From the NCBI GenBank assembly GCA_965227335.1, contig CBDDFV010000009.1, positions 248,001 to 312,000 of the forward strand: a DNA stretch of 64,000 bases, given 5' to 3'. Position 1 is the stretch's first letter, and each line of letters opens with the position of its first letter. The stretch comes from CBDDFV01 sp965227335. Lineage in GTDB: Bacteria > Planctomycetota > Phycisphaerae > Phycisphaerales > SM1A02. Below, piece after piece: positions 53,351-62,294 of the stretch. Position numbers and translations under genes: made by a program. The notes under the pieces were generated by a model. The model was not told the origin of the DNA. It saw only the letters and a list, made by a program, of their open reading frames with translations, and searched no databases.

Positions 53351-54487
53351 GTGCTGGGCTGGCGCAGCATCGTTCTGCTGATCGCGATCGTCCACGGACT
53401 GGTGGTCATCGCACTCCTGGTCACGCGCCGTCGCAATCGGGCGGCGAACGTCGCGCTGGCGGCGCTGTTGTTCTGCGTCATGCTCGCGATGGTCCCGAGC
53501 CTCATCGGCTTCGCCGGCGCCTATCAGCGCTTCCCCGACCTTCAGTTCGCGCCGTTCGACGCCAGCCTCGCGCTCGGTCCCCTGGCCTGGCTCTACCTGC
53601 GCCGACTCCTCACCGGCGGTCTCCCGCGGGCGTGGGCCGCCCACTTCGTTCCGGCGGTCATCCAGCTCGGGTACTGGACGACGCTCTTCATCCTGCCGCG
53701 TGAAGTGCAAATGGCCGTGAGCGACGCCGCGTGGCATCAGGCCATCCTGATCATGGAGGAATTCGGCGCGCTCCTTTCCGTGATCATCTACTGGTGTGCG
53801 TCGTTTCGTCTCGTCCGACAGTACGAACACTGGACCGCCGACGCCCGCTCCGACGCCGACGCCCACGGCCTCCGCTGGGTGCGGTTCTTCCTCTGGGGAA
53901 TCGCGGCGGGCGTCGGGCTGTGGGCCGGCTTCGATCTGACCAGCCGCTTCATCACCCCGCTCGGCTACGACACGTTCTTCTGGTTCGACCTCTTCCTCGC
54001 CGCCCTCGTCTACACATTCGCCATGGCGGGCTTCCGGTACGCCGATCACGACTGGCCCACGCTGCCGGCGGACGCGACGCCCGGTGGCGCACCGCCGCCC
54101 GCGCCGACGGAGGCGCCGGACTGGACCACGCTGGCCACGGCGGTCGACATGCAGATGCGTGCGCACGCGTGGCATCGCGACCCCGATCTCACGCTGGCGC
54201 GCCTCGCGTCGAAGCTGGCGACGAACACCTGGACCCTCTCGCGGGCGATCAACGAGGGGGCGGGGTGCAATTTCAACGACTTCGTGAACGGGTTCCGGGT
54301 GGACGAGGTGAAGGCCGCGCTCGCCGACCCGGATGAGTCCCGGCCGATCATGGTCATCGCCACCGACGCCGGGTTCGCGGCGAAGACGAGCTTCAACCGC
54401 GCCTTCCGCAAACTTGTCGGTGAGACGCCGAGTACGTTTCGTGCGCGGGCGAGAATCAGCCCGTCCGAAGGGTCAGATCCTGAATAA
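53351..54487 (+). CDS. AraC-family regulator with N-terminal membrane domain
   Basis: 378-residue protein. About seven hydrophobic segments fill residues 1-240 (RSIVLLIAIVHGLVVIALLV, VALAALLFCVMLAMVPSLIG, FFLWGIAAGVGLWAGFDLTS, and so on). A C-terminal AraC DNA-binding domain follows (about 285-370: LTLARLASKLATNTWTLSRA ... PIMVIATDAGFAAKTSFNRAFRKLVGETPSTFR). The layout is that of membrane-integrated AraC regulators that sense a ligand at the membrane. GTG 53351, 16 bases after ileS, is the only likely start inside the frame before the first helix. Target genes are unknown; the adjacent peptidase is a candidate. Confidence 0.8.
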   Translation: MLGWRSIVLLIAIVHGLVVIALLVTRRRNRAANVALAALLFCVMLAMVPSLIGFAGAYQRFPDLQFAPFDASLALGPLAWLYLRRLLTGGLPRAWAAHFVPAVIQLGYWTTLFILPREVQMAVSDAAWHQAILIMEEFGALLSVIIYWCASFRLVRQYEHWTADARSDADAHGLRWVRFFLWGIAAGVGLWAGFDLTSRFITPLGYDTFFWFDLFLAALVYTFAMAGFRYADHDWPTLPADATPGGAPPPAPTEAPDWTTLATAVDMQMRAHAWHRDPDLTLARLASKLATNTWTLSRAINEGAGCNFNDFVNGFRVDEVKAALADPDESRPIMVIATDAGFAAKTSFNRAFRKLVGETPSTFRARARISPSEGSDPE

Positions 54488-54607
54488 CGGGCCGGAATCC
54501 ACGATTCGGGACGCACGGTCCCCATCGGGAGGCGAAGGTCCTCAGGTCCCCCGGGCCGACACGCCGGCGACGCCGCCAGGTCGACGAACGCCCGTTCCAC
54601 TGACAGG

Positions 54608-56197
54608 ATGACCCCGATGCGCACGATCCGACCCCGCCCCGCAACCCCCGCCGCGTGCGCGGCAACGGCCCCCACCCGGGCGAAAACGATTCTCGCCATG
54701 GCCGCGATGATCCTCACCACGGCCGCGCCCGCTCCCGCCGGCGCGGCAGGCGATGTCGCCACAGCGAACGCCGCGCTCGCCACGGCGGCCTTCGATCCCG
54801 ATCTGGCGACCATCACGCCCGCCCAGGCCCGGGAGGAACTCGCGCTCCTGAAGGCCGCCCTCACCGTCCACCATCCCGGATACGACCGTTTCGCGACGGA
54901 GGCCGAGCTGGACGCGTGGTGGGGCGGCGCGGAGCGGGCGGCGGCGTCCGGTCCGACGGCCGCCGCGTGGTACACGACGATCTCCCGGCTGCTGGCGATG
55001 ATCCGCTGCGATCACACCAAGGCGGAGCTTCCCGAGGCGATGGTCGCGTTCCGGACGAAGACGCCGCGCTACCTGCCCGTGCGCCTCGCGTTCTTCGGGG
55101 ACCGCGCGTACGTCGCGGCGGTGGCGGACGGCGTCGACGGCGTGGCGGTGGGGGACGAGTTGATCGCGGTCGGTGATCTCTCGACGCGGGCAATCGTCGA
55201 GCGGGCGGCGCCGATGCTCTCCGTCGACGGCTTCACCGACGCCGCGAAGGACCTCGAGCTGGGGTATTCGTCGGAGTACGAGGGGGCGGCGTTCGACCTC
55301 TTCAACCAACTCATGTTCGGTGGCGCGGCGGCGTACCAGGTCGTCACCCTCAACGCGGACGGCGTGCGGACGACGCAGACGGTCGACGCCCTGACGTATC
55401 CGGACTGGGTCGCGATGGCGACGGACGGCGGGTCACGCTACGTGAACTTCGCCGACGAGGTGAGCTGGCGGAACCCCGCCCCGGGCGTTGCGGCGTTGCG
55501 GGTGGGGACATTCGTGAACTACCGGAAGCCCGTCGATGCGGCGGCGTTGTACGACGGCGTGTTCCGGGCGATCGCGGCGAGCGGGGCGGAGCGGTTGATC
55601 GTGGATCTGCGCGACTGCGGCGGGGGTTCGGACGACGCCGCGCTGGGGTTGTTGCGTCACCTGATGGTCGAGCCTTTCGTCTGGGCGAAGCCGGCGAGAG
55701 TGAAGGCGGTGTCGTTTGATCCCGCGTTGCGTGAGCATCTTTCGACCTGGGACCAGGCCGTGTTCAACGCGGACCCGGCATGGTTCGAACGTCAGCCGGA
55801 CGGGATGTACGAGATGCGGATGATGCAGGATCGTCCGCCGATCGAGCCCGCGGCGGCGGCGTTTCCGGGGGAGGTGGTGGTGCTGACATCCGCCGCGAAC
55901 GCGTCGGGCGCGACGCACGTGATTGCGAAGCTGAAGGATGCGGGACGCGTCACGCTGGTGGGCGAATCCACCGGCGGCAATCCGCGCGGCTGCACGGCCG
56001 GGATCATCGTCTTCCTGAACCTCCCGCACAGCGGCGTCACCGTCCGCGTCCCGTTGCAGCGCACGGTGTTGAACGTCACGTCCTTCGAGGACGGCGTTGC
56101 GATCGATCCGGACGTGCGTGTCGCGCGGACGCCCGAGACGTATTTCTCCGCGGCGGACGAGACGCTCGAGGCGGCGATCGCGCTGCCGCGGGAGTAA
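54608..56197 (+). CDS. S41-family peptidase, exported
   Basis: 529-residue protein. Signal sequence within residues 25-48 (KTILAMAAMILTTAAPAPAG). The C-terminal half has the S41/tail-specific protease fold: LIVDLRDCGGGSDDAALGLL, VVVLTSAANASGATHVIAKL with the probable nucleophile serine in NASGATH, and RVTLVGESTGGNPRGCTAG. The spacing is that of the C-terminal-processing/tricorn-like group. A DHTKAELP segment near residue 135 marks the N-terminal helical part. The 31-bp palindromic element encodes part of its signal peptide. Substrate unknown. Confidence 0.82.
   Translation: MTPMRTIRPRPATPAACAATAPTRAKTILAMAAMILTTAAPAPAGAAGDVATANAALATAAFDPDLATITPAQAREELALLKAALTVHHPGYDRFATEAELDAWWGGAERAAASGPTAAAWYTTISRLLAMIRCDHTKAELPEAMVAFRTKTPRYLPVRLAFFGDRAYVAAVADGVDGVAVGDELIAVGDLSTRAIVERAAPMLSVDGFTDAAKDLELGYSSEYEGAAFDLFNQLMFGGAAAYQVVTLNADGVRTTQTVDALTYPDWVAMATDGGSRYVNFADEVSWRNPAPGVAALRVGTFVNYRKPVDAAALYDGVFRAIAASGAERLIVDLRDCGGGSDDAALGLLRHLMVEPFVWAKPARVKAVSFDPALREHLSTWDQAVFNADPAWFERQPDGMYEMRMMQDRPPIEPAAAAFPGEVVVLTSAANASGATHVIAKLKDAGRVTLVGESTGGNPRGCTAGIIVFLNLPHSGVTVRVPLQRTVLNVTSFEDGVAIDPDVRVARTPETYFSAADETLEAAIALPRE
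54671..54701. repeat. Palindromic repeat element, copy 2
   Basis: Matches 27 of 31 bases of the element at 25502-25532; its inverted core (GGCGAAAACGATTCTCGCC) is imperfect. It is in frame in the signal-peptide region of the S41 peptidase and encodes PTRAKTILAMA. The AK-x-I-(L/F)-A string is shared with the product of copy 1 because the palindrome reads alike on both strands. Confidence 0.55.
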
Positions 56198-56295
56198 CCA
56201 TGCCGCGGTCGGGCGGGCTCGCATCCCGCCATGTTGGATGTAATTGCCGGATCGATGTCGGGATACGGTCCCGACCGATCTCGCCGCGGAGCCGA

Positions 56296-57210
56296 TCACC
56301 CCGGTTTCCGCTGACTCCGGTCCCAGTACGTCCACCACCCGAGCTTCTTCAACTTGTATTCGACGCCGTACGGGCCCTCGTACTGCACCATCACGTGACG
56401 CATGCTGACGTCCGCCGCGAACCAGTAGTTGCTCGTCGTCGTCCCGCCGTCCCGCGCGTGGGTGACGCGAAGGTGATGCGCCTCGACGGCGCCGTACGGC
56501 AGATTGAGCGTCTCGCGTCCGACGTAGGACACGGTCGCGTCCGCCGGACGCAGCCCCGTTTCGTGCGTGTCGGTCTGGTCCGGGACCAGAGACAACTTCA
56601 TGGTCGGCTTCTCCGACGACTCGAACGGATAATCCCGCAACGTCAGGCTCAACCCGTCGTGGAACGCCAGCGTGTCCGACTGCCGGTACGACGCGGTCTC
56701 CTTCCCACCCTCCGGGAAGTAACAGAACATGTTCGCATCGACGTTCCGTCCATCGCAGGTGAACTCCTTGTACGTCGTCCCGCAGAACTCCTGCGTGGAG
56801 GCGACGACCTTCATCGGTGAGAGATCTTTCGTCCGGATGAAGGCGGTGGTCAGCATCCGGTAGTCGTAGTTCTCCGTCGGAATGATCTCCGAGCAATTGT
56901 GCTTGAAGACCTCGACGTTCCCCGCCGCCCGCCAGTCGGACGCCTTGGTCGTCGTCTTCGGGTCCATCTGCTGCTTGTTCGTGAAGATGGTCGCCTGGTA
57001 CGTCCGACCCTGGCCGTAGATCGGACGCACGGCGTCGTACACCGCCCACTCCGCGGAGCCGTCGTACCACGCGGGATCAGACCGCCACTCCGGCGCGGCG
57101 GCGACGCTCACCGCCGGCGCATCCGACGAAACCATGAACACACTCAACCCCGCCACACCCCCGACCAGGCAGGCCGCGAGCGGACGACGGACAAAACGGG
57201 CGATCGACAT
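56296..57210 (-). CDS. Exported protein of unknown function
   Basis: 304-residue protein with a signal peptide (RRPLAACLVGGVAGLSVFMVSS). The mature part begins PEWRSDPAWYDGSAEWAVYDAVRPIYGQGRTYQATIFTNKQ-like text with many aromatic and charged strands. It continues with CGTTYKEFTCDGRNVDANMFCYFPEGGK, TLRDYPFESSEKP and NYWFAADVSMRHVMVQYEGPYG. The layout is beta-rich, reminiscent of DUF3108-type periplasmic proteins, but I cannot assign a family. Four cysteines may form disulfides. ATG 57210 precedes the signal directly; the frame is open 45 bases further. Convergent with the S41 peptidase. Confidence 0.75.
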   Translation of the reverse strand: MSIARFVRRPLAACLVGGVAGLSVFMVSSDAPAVSVAAAPEWRSDPAWYDGSAEWAVYDAVRPIYGQGRTYQATIFTNKQQMDPKTTTKASDWRAAGNVEVFKHNCSEIIPTENYDYRMLTTAFIRTKDLSPMKVVASTQEFCGTTYKEFTCDGRNVDANMFCYFPEGGKETASYRQSDTLAFHDGLSLTLRDYPFESSEKPTMKLSLVPDQTDTHETGLRPADATVSYVGRETLNLPYGAVEAHHLRVTHARDGGTTTSNYWFAADVSMRHVMVQYEGPYGVEYKLKKLGWWTYWDRSQRKPG

Positions 57211-57364
57211 CGGCAGACTCCTTGCACCAGCGGACGGAATCCCGGGACTCAACAATAGGCGCGGCGGACCCCCGCCCGCCCGACACGCCTTCCCCCGCCG
57301 AATGGTCTACCATGCCCACTTCCGATCACCCGAATCCCCCGTGCCTCAACCAAGGAGTCGCCCC

Positions 57365-57736
57365 ATGGCCGCCCCGGCGAGCGTCGAACCCAAACCGCAG
57401 ATCCCCTTCGACGACTTCATCAAACTCGACCTCCGCGTCGCCACCGTCACCGCGTGCGAACCTCACCCAAACGCCGACCGCCTGCTCAAGGTGCAGCTCG
57501 ACGACGGGACCGAGGACGGACGCCAGGTCTGTGCGGGCGTGAAGGCGTGGTACACGCCGGAAGAGATGGTCGGCAAACAGGTGGTGATCGTCGCCAATCT
57601 GGAGCCGCGCAAGATCCGGGGCGAGATCAGCCAGGGCATGATCCTCGCCGCGAGCGACATGGTGGGGGACGACGAACGCGACGTCGTGGTGCTCACGCTC
57701 GACAAGCCGGTGAAGGCTGGGTCGGTGGTGAGTTAG
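57365..57736 (+). CDS. Stand-alone tRNA-binding domain protein (MetRS C-terminal/Trbp111-like)
   Basis: 123-residue OB-fold protein. IPFDDFIKLDLRVATVTACE, HPNADRLLKVQLDDG, QVCAGVKAWYTPEEMVGKQV and SQGMILAAS match the C-terminal domain of methionyl-tRNA synthetase and the free Trbp111 proteins, which bind the outside corner of tRNAs and often dimerise. AAGGAG precedes the ATG. No metG is adjacent, so it is likely encoded in trans. A bidirectional terminator follows 75 bases downstream. Confidence 0.88.
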   Translation: MAAPASVEPKPQIPFDDFIKLDLRVATVTACEPHPNADRLLKVQLDDGTEDGRQVCAGVKAWYTPEEMVGKQVVIVANLEPRKIRGEISQGMILAASDMVGDDERDVVVLTLDKPVKAGSVVS

Positions 57737-57810
57737 GCGTCGAGCGCCAGGCGCCGGGCGTCGGGGGAGACGCGCGTAGCCGACACGGTCCGCAACCTGC
57801 AGATGAAAGA

Positions 57811-57842
57811 AAAAGCGCGGCGTTCGGTGACGCCGCGCTTTT
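57811..57842. terminator. Bidirectional terminator between convergent genes
   Basis: Perfect 13-bp stem AAAAGCGCGGCGT/ACGCCGCGCTTTT with a TCGGTG loop; A and T tracts at both ends allow it to work for the tRNA-binding gene (plus) and the PpiD-like gene (minus). Confidence 0.85.
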
Positions 57843-57894
57843 CGTTTGTCTCTGCACCGGTCGCGGCTCGCGTCGCCGTGACGCCTTCTCCCGC

Positions 57895-59820
57895 TCAGCG
57901 CGGATTCGTATCGGCGCCGGGGTCCGTCGCGAGGGCTTCCTCGATCTGCGTTTCGCCGTCGATCGCCGGGTCTTCGACCTCGCGGACGAACGCGAAGTTG
58001 TAGCGATTGATCATGGCTTCCTCGCCGTACATGGCCAGGACGTCTTCGCCCCGATCCATTTCCTCGCCGAGGAGGAGGGACTGGACGAGGCCGGTGTTGA
58101 CGACGGTCTCGTAGTCCTCCCGGGTGAGGGGACGCTGGCCGTTGATCTTGAAGACGACCACCGCGAGCTGCTGGTCCGCCGCGATCGCGGTGATGCGATC
58201 CGCTGCGGGGAGCGTCGTCACCTGGGCGGTTCTGGGCAGTGCGAGCGCGGCGTCGACGATCTTCGAGGACACCTCCGGCGCCGCGCCCAGAATCGGCAGC
58301 GGCGGCGGATCGGACGAGAGCGGGATGCCCGCCTGGGCCTGGAAGAGCAGCGTGAACGGCTCCGGCGCCTCGGCGACGCGGGCCGCCTGGTTCAGGACGC
58401 CGCCGTACGTCACCGCGGTCTGCAGCATCCCGTTCTCGATCGCGTTCTGTCGGATCTCATCGACCTTCGCCTTCAGTTCGTTGAAGACATCGAGCCGCTT
58501 GAGGTCGGCGACGACCGCCTCCCGGACTTCATCGACCGAACGGGGCGCCCGGGCGGCGTCCGTCTCGGCGATGCGGAAGAGGAAGGTCGAGCCGTCCGGG
58601 CCGGTCAGCGACGGACCCGTCACGCCTTCCTGAATGATGATCGTCGGGGCGCCGCCGAACTCGCGGGCCGCTGCGACGAGATTCGCGAGACTGCGGGGCG
58701 TCGCGCCGAACTTGTCGGTCGTCGCCGTGCCGATGTCATCGAGCATCGCCACTTCCCGCGGGTCGAGCCAGCCGTCGGACGTCTGCACCTCCGGGCGGGC
58801 GATGCCGAAGCGTTCGGCGAGGGCCGCGGCGAGGCCTTCGTAATCCTCGGTCCAGTCTTCGGGAAGCTCGACGTAGCCGCTGCGTTCCGGCAGGCCGCGC
58901 CGGGCGGCGCGGATCTGGTCTTCGGCGTACTTCGTGATCTCGGCGATCTTCTCGTCGGTGAGGGTGCGGAGAAGATCGTTGCGGACGGTGACGGGCGGTT
59001 CGGCGCCGGGGATCGGTTCGCCGAGCACGCCGGCGTTCTTCCGCCAGTGCTTCTGCAGCGCGATGCCGTTGATCGCGCCGCTCGCCTCGATGAGATCCTC
59101 GACGCTTTCGCGGTTGATCTTCATCCACATGAGCTTGACGCGATCAGGAAGCCGGTAGCCGAAGCCCATGTCGCCGGCCCCGGGTTCGATGTCGGCGTAT
59201 GCGTTGAACTGCTCGAGGATCTGCTCTTCGGTCGGTTCGAAGTCAGACGCGGCGGGGTCGGGCTGGATCACGACGATCTCGCCGCTCACCCCGTGGAACA
59301 TCCGGGCCGCCGCGTTGCGAAGCCGACGATCCGACCACGGCGTCGCCCCGTACAGGTTCACCATCTCGCGGACGCCCGTCGCCTTGGCGAGGGTCTCCAG
59401 CACGAACGTGCGCGGCGCCCGGGCGAGCCCGGAGAGCGTGTTCAGCGTCCCTTCCTGCGTGCCCCCCTGCATCGGCGCGATGTTCGCATACCCGGTGGCC
59501 GGCCCCGGCTCGAGCCCGAGCTTCGCCGCCTCGTGCGACAGCAGGAACCAGTGCTCCGGCGAGTCCACCTGGATCGGACCGAACATCACCTGCCGGCCCG
59601 CCATCGCCGTCTGGAGAATCTCCAGCTCCTTCTGCGCCGACTGCCATTCCGGCTGCGTGATCTCGAGGTTGTCGGGACCGAACGTCGCAATCTCCGCCCC
59701 GCCTCGAGCCGCCTGGTTCGCGAGACCTTCGATCGCCGTCGGGACCAGGAAGACCACCATGAGCAGCGAACCGCCCACGGCCAGGATCCACTTGTTGTAC
59801 TTGCGCAGGAACTTGAACAT
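57895..59820 (-). CDS. PpiD/SurA-like membrane-anchored periplasmic protein
   Basis: 641-residue protein. N-terminal anchor at residues 10-30 (KWILAVGGSLLMVVFLVPTA) with a short cytoplasmic KFLRKYN. The remainder is extracytoplasmic and resembles SurA/PpiD chaperone domains: helical N-region (SAQKELEILQTAMAGR), EEQILEQFNAYADIEPG, and a late VDEVREAVVADLKRLDVFNELKAKVDEI. I cannot see a clear parvulin PPIase block (the GxxGxF/H signature), so it may be a chaperone without isomerase activity. It lies downstream of rpsD across a terminator. Likely role: folding of exported proteins. Confidence 0.7.
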   Translation of the reverse strand: MFKFLRKYNKWILAVGGSLLMVVFLVPTAIEGLANQAARGGAEIATFGPDNLEITQPEWQSAQKELEILQTAMAGRQVMFGPIQVDSPEHWFLLSHEAAKLGLEPGPATGYANIAPMQGGTQEGTLNTLSGLARAPRTFVLETLAKATGVREMVNLYGATPWSDRRLRNAAARMFHGVSGEIVVIQPDPAASDFEPTEEQILEQFNAYADIEPGAGDMGFGYRLPDRVKLMWMKINRESVEDLIEASGAINGIALQKHWRKNAGVLGEPIPGAEPPVTVRNDLLRTLTDEKIAEITKYAEDQIRAARRGLPERSGYVELPEDWTEDYEGLAAALAERFGIARPEVQTSDGWLDPREVAMLDDIGTATTDKFGATPRSLANLVAAAREFGGAPTIIIQEGVTGPSLTGPDGSTFLFRIAETDAARAPRSVDEVREAVVADLKRLDVFNELKAKVDEIRQNAIENGMLQTAVTYGGVLNQAARVAEAPEPFTLLFQAQAGIPLSSDPPPLPILGAAPEVSSKIVDAALALPRTAQVTTLPAADRITAIAADQQLAVVVFKINGQRPLTREDYETVVNTGLVQSLLLGEEMDRGEDVLAMYGEEAMINRYNFAFVREVEDPAIDGETQIEEALATDPGADTNPR

Positions 59821-59880
59821 GTGGGTTCAACCTCTCCGATCCCGGGCGGGTCCGCCCCCGAGAACAATCAGTCCGGGACG

Positions 59881-59913
59881 AAAAACGGCCGGCCGTGATT
59901 CGCGGCCGACCGT
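59881..59913 (-). terminator. rpsD terminator
   Basis: On the minus strand a stem of CGGCCG/CGGCCG plus ACGG/CCGT across one mismatch, followed by TTTTT. It lies 59 bases after the rpsD stop. Confidence 0.75.
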
Positions 59914-59971
59914 CGTCTCTTCTCTGCTCGCTGCGATCGTCGGCCCTGATCGCCGCCAGGGCTCGAACGAC

Positions 59972-60571
59972 TCAACGATAGAATTCGACAATCAGGTTCG
60001 TGTTCACGTCGAACGGAATCAGATCCGACGTCGGACGCGACACGACCTTGATCTTCAGGTCGGCGGGGGTCAGGTCCAGCCAGTCCGGCACCATGTGCCC
60101 GGCCAGCGATTCCATGTTCTCCCGCGTCACCTTCTGGATCTTCTCCCGGAACGAAATCTCGTCGCCCGGCTTCACCGCGTAGCTCGGCCGGTCGACCTTG
60201 CGGCCGTTCACCAGCACGTGACCGTGCACCACCAGCTGACGCGACGACCAGATCGTCCGCGTCAGACCCGCACGCCGGATCACGTTGTCCAGACGACCCT
60301 CGAGCAGTTCGAGCAGCAACTCACCCGTGTTGCCCTGCCGACGCGACGCTTCCGCGACGTACCGACGGAACTGCTTCTCGAGCACGTTGTAGTGATAGCG
60401 AAGCTTCTGCTTCTCCGTCAGACGAACGCCGTACGCCTTCTCGCGACGACGACGGAATCCGTGCACGCCCGGCGGCGTCAACTGACGCTTCGCCGTGTGC
60501 TTCGGAATGTCAGCGATCGGCACGCCGACACGCCGCGACAGCTTCACCTTCGGGCCGAGATATCGGGCCAT
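59972..60571 (-). CDS. rpsD: 30S ribosomal protein S4
   Basis: 199-residue S4, a primary 16S-binding protein. Starts MARYLGPKVKLSRRVGVPI; then KYHTAKR-like HTAKRQLTPPGVHG, EKQKLRYHYNVLEKQFRRYV, and the S4 RNA-binding domain LLELLEGRLDNVIRRAGLT...ARQLVVHGHVLVNG-type SSRQLVVHGHVLVNGRKVD. The N-terminus lacks cysteines, so it is the zinc-free form. AAGGAG lies 10 bases before the ATG; the frame is open upstream but the S4 start is unmistakable. The gene stands alone, not in the alpha operon. Confidence 0.96.
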   Translation of the reverse strand: MARYLGPKVKLSRRVGVPIADIPKHTAKRQLTPPGVHGFRRRREKAYGVRLTEKQKLRYHYNVLEKQFRRYVAEASRRQGNTGELLLELLEGRLDNVIRRAGLTRTIWSSRQLVVHGHVLVNGRKVDRPSYAVKPGDEISFREKIQKVTRENMESLAGHMVPDWLDLTPADLKIKVVSRPTSDLIPFDVNTNLIVEFYR

Positions 60572-60678
60572 GGAAAACGGCTCCTTCGAGCACCTGGAGA
60601 CATCTGATACCACGTCACAAAACCGCCGCCACACCGCCGCACGGATATCCGGCGACCGCGACACAGGCGGAACGCGGC

Positions 60679-60707
60679 AGTAAACCAGCTTTCACCCCAC
60701 AGGTCAA
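60679..60707 (-). promoter_or_regulatory. rpsD promoter
   Basis: On the minus strand TTGACC (60707-60702), 17-base spacer, TTTACT (60684-60679), giving a leader of about 100 bases before the rpsD start. This leader would be the place for S4 autoregulation, but no fold was recognised. Nothing else is seen between 60708 and 60798. Confidence 0.55.
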
Positions 60708-60798
60708 GCCGAACCGGCCCCGGATCGGGCCGAAATCACCCCTGTGTGACCCGAACAGGCCTGGGGCGCGAGCGATCTTCCGAGGTCCGCCGGTCCGA

Positions 60799-61224
60799 TC
60801 AGCCGCCGTAGCGGAACCGCCGGCGGGGCTTGAGACGCTTCGGCTCGGGCGTGATCTTGCCCGCCGTCGGCGGCGCCTCCGGCCCGTCCAGATCCCGCAA
60901 CGCCTGCTCGACCGCCTCCCGCACCGCGGGCAGCGTCGGCCGCTCGCCCCGGGCTTCGATCGCCTCCAGCGCGGCGTGGGGCTCGCGGATGGCCAGATAG
61001 AGCCGCGCAATCGTCTCCGTCAGCCCGTCATGCGTCGTGGCGAGCCGGCGACCCGCCGCGGCGAACCGCAGGGCCCGATCGACCCGTCCGGCATGCCGAG
61101 AGTGTTCGATGAGCTCCGCCAGACGCCCCGCCGCGTTCGCCCGGTCCTCCGGGCAGGACGGCGGCTCGAAGGCCAGAAACGCGTTCCGGCCGGGCTCGTA
61201 TCGCTTTTCGCGGGGAGGATTCAT
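60799..61224 (-). CDS. Small hypothetical protein, helical
   Basis: 141-residue protein, unrecognised. An N-terminal basic segment (NPPREKRYEPGRNAFLAF) leads to several alanine-rich helices (RANAAGRLAELIEHSRHAGRV, GLTETIARLYLAIREPHAALEAIE), which look like one or two TPR-type hairpins. The tail is Lys/Arg-rich (EPKRLKPRRRFRYGG) and could contact nucleic acid. No signal peptide. Codon use matches the neighbours. It lies upstream of rpsD in the same direction, but separated by the rpsD promoter. Confidence 0.6.
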   Translation of the reverse strand: MNPPREKRYEPGRNAFLAFEPPSCPEDRANAAGRLAELIEHSRHAGRVDRALRFAAAGRRLATTHDGLTETIARLYLAIREPHAALEAIEARGERPTLPAVREAVEQALRDLDGPEAPPTAGKITPEPKRLKPRRRFRYGG

Positions 61225-61336
61225 GGCGGGTCTTCGAATGGGGTGGCGGGAGGGGCGACATGGACCGCCGCTTGGGTCGTATCGGCGATCGGCCCGAAGC
61301 GGTTGAGGCGGGCCGCCCGGCCGACCTCGAATTCCG

Positions 61337-61365
61337 TTGTGTGCGCGATCGGCCCCCGGTAGCGT
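61337..61365 (+). promoter_or_regulatory. Promoter of the LamG/dockerin-type gene
   Basis: TTGTGT (61337-61342), 17-base spacer, TAGCGT (61360-61365), followed by GAGGAGGA as ribosome-binding site before ATG 61387. Confidence 0.5.
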
Positions 61366-61386
61366 GGAAGACGAGGAGGACTCCTG

Positions 61387-62259
61387 ATGTTCACGCTGCT
61401 CACCGCCGCGATCGCGGTCGTCATTTCCGCCGGTCCGACCCCGATTCTCTGGTACCAGTTTGACGAACCCGAAGCGCCGACCGTCACCAACTTCGGCTCG
61501 CTCGGCCCCGCGTACGACGGCCAGAAACTGGGTGACGTGACGATCGTGCCCATCGACGGGGGCTTCGCGGCCCAGTTCGACGGCGCGGGCGACTGGGTCA
61601 TTCCCGCCGGCGACGAAGACGCCCTCGACATCGCCGACGGCGACTTCACGATGACCGCGCGGTTCCTGGTGACGTTCCTCGATCCCGGCCTCGACGGCGG
61701 CCGCGGACTCATCTGGAAGGAACGGGCGGGGTCCAATCCCGGCTATCTCGTCGCGGTGCGCAACGGCACGTTCGTCGCGCAGGGCAACATCTGCGACGGA
61801 ACGTCATTCAACATCCTGACCGAGACCACCGTCAACGACGAGGCCTGGCACGACATCGCCTGGGTGCGAACGGGCCAGGTGCTTCGTCTCGTGCTCGACG
61901 GCTGCCTCATCGGCGTCGAAATCCTGCCGGGCGACTTCGGCAGTCCCGACAATCCCAACGACCTCGTCATCGGCGGCCGCACCCTCAATCAGAGCGACAG
62001 CAATCCGAACACGACCTTCGGGGTCAACGACGACTTCAACGGCCTCATCGACGAAGTGCGGATCTACGACGTGTCCAGCCCGCCCGCCTATTGCGCAGGC
62101 GACGCCAACTGCGACGGCGTCGTGGACGCGGCGGACCTCGCCGCCCTCCTCGCGGCGTGGGGCGACGGGACCGGCGTCCTCGATCTGGACTTCGACAACG
62201 CGGTCGGCAGCGCGGATCTCGCGGGCCTGCTCGCGGCGTGGGGTCCGTGCGCGCGGTGA
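61387..62259 (+). CDS. Secreted LamG-domain protein with dockerin-like C-terminus
   Basis: 290-residue exported protein. Signal at residues 1-16 (MFTLLTAAIAVVISAG). A concanavalin/LamG-type fold spans about 22-235: ILWYQFDEPEAPTVTNFGS, AQFDGAGDWVI, FTMTARFLVTF, EAWHDIAWVRTGQVLRLVLDG and LIDEVRIYD. Two dockerin-like calcium units end the protein, DANCDGVVDAADLAALLAAW and DFDNAVGSADLAGLLAAW. LamG modules bind carbohydrate or protein; the dockerin-like tail may anchor it at the cell surface. Same tail type as the protein at 36160-37257. It has its own promoter. Confidence 0.85.
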   Translation: MFTLLTAAIAVVISAGPTPILWYQFDEPEAPTVTNFGSLGPAYDGQKLGDVTIVPIDGGFAAQFDGAGDWVIPAGDEDALDIADGDFTMTARFLVTFLDPGLDGGRGLIWKERAGSNPGYLVAVRNGTFVAQGNICDGTSFNILTETTVNDEAWHDIAWVRTGQVLRLVLDGCLIGVEILPGDFGSPDNPNDLVIGGRTLNQSDSNPNTTFGVNDDFNGLIDEVRIYDVSSPPAYCAGDANCDGVVDAADLAALLAAWGDGTGVLDLDFDNAVGSADLAGLLAAWGPCAR

Positions 62260-62294
62260 TGGTTCGGGGGGCCGGCGGCGTCCGATCCCGGCGT

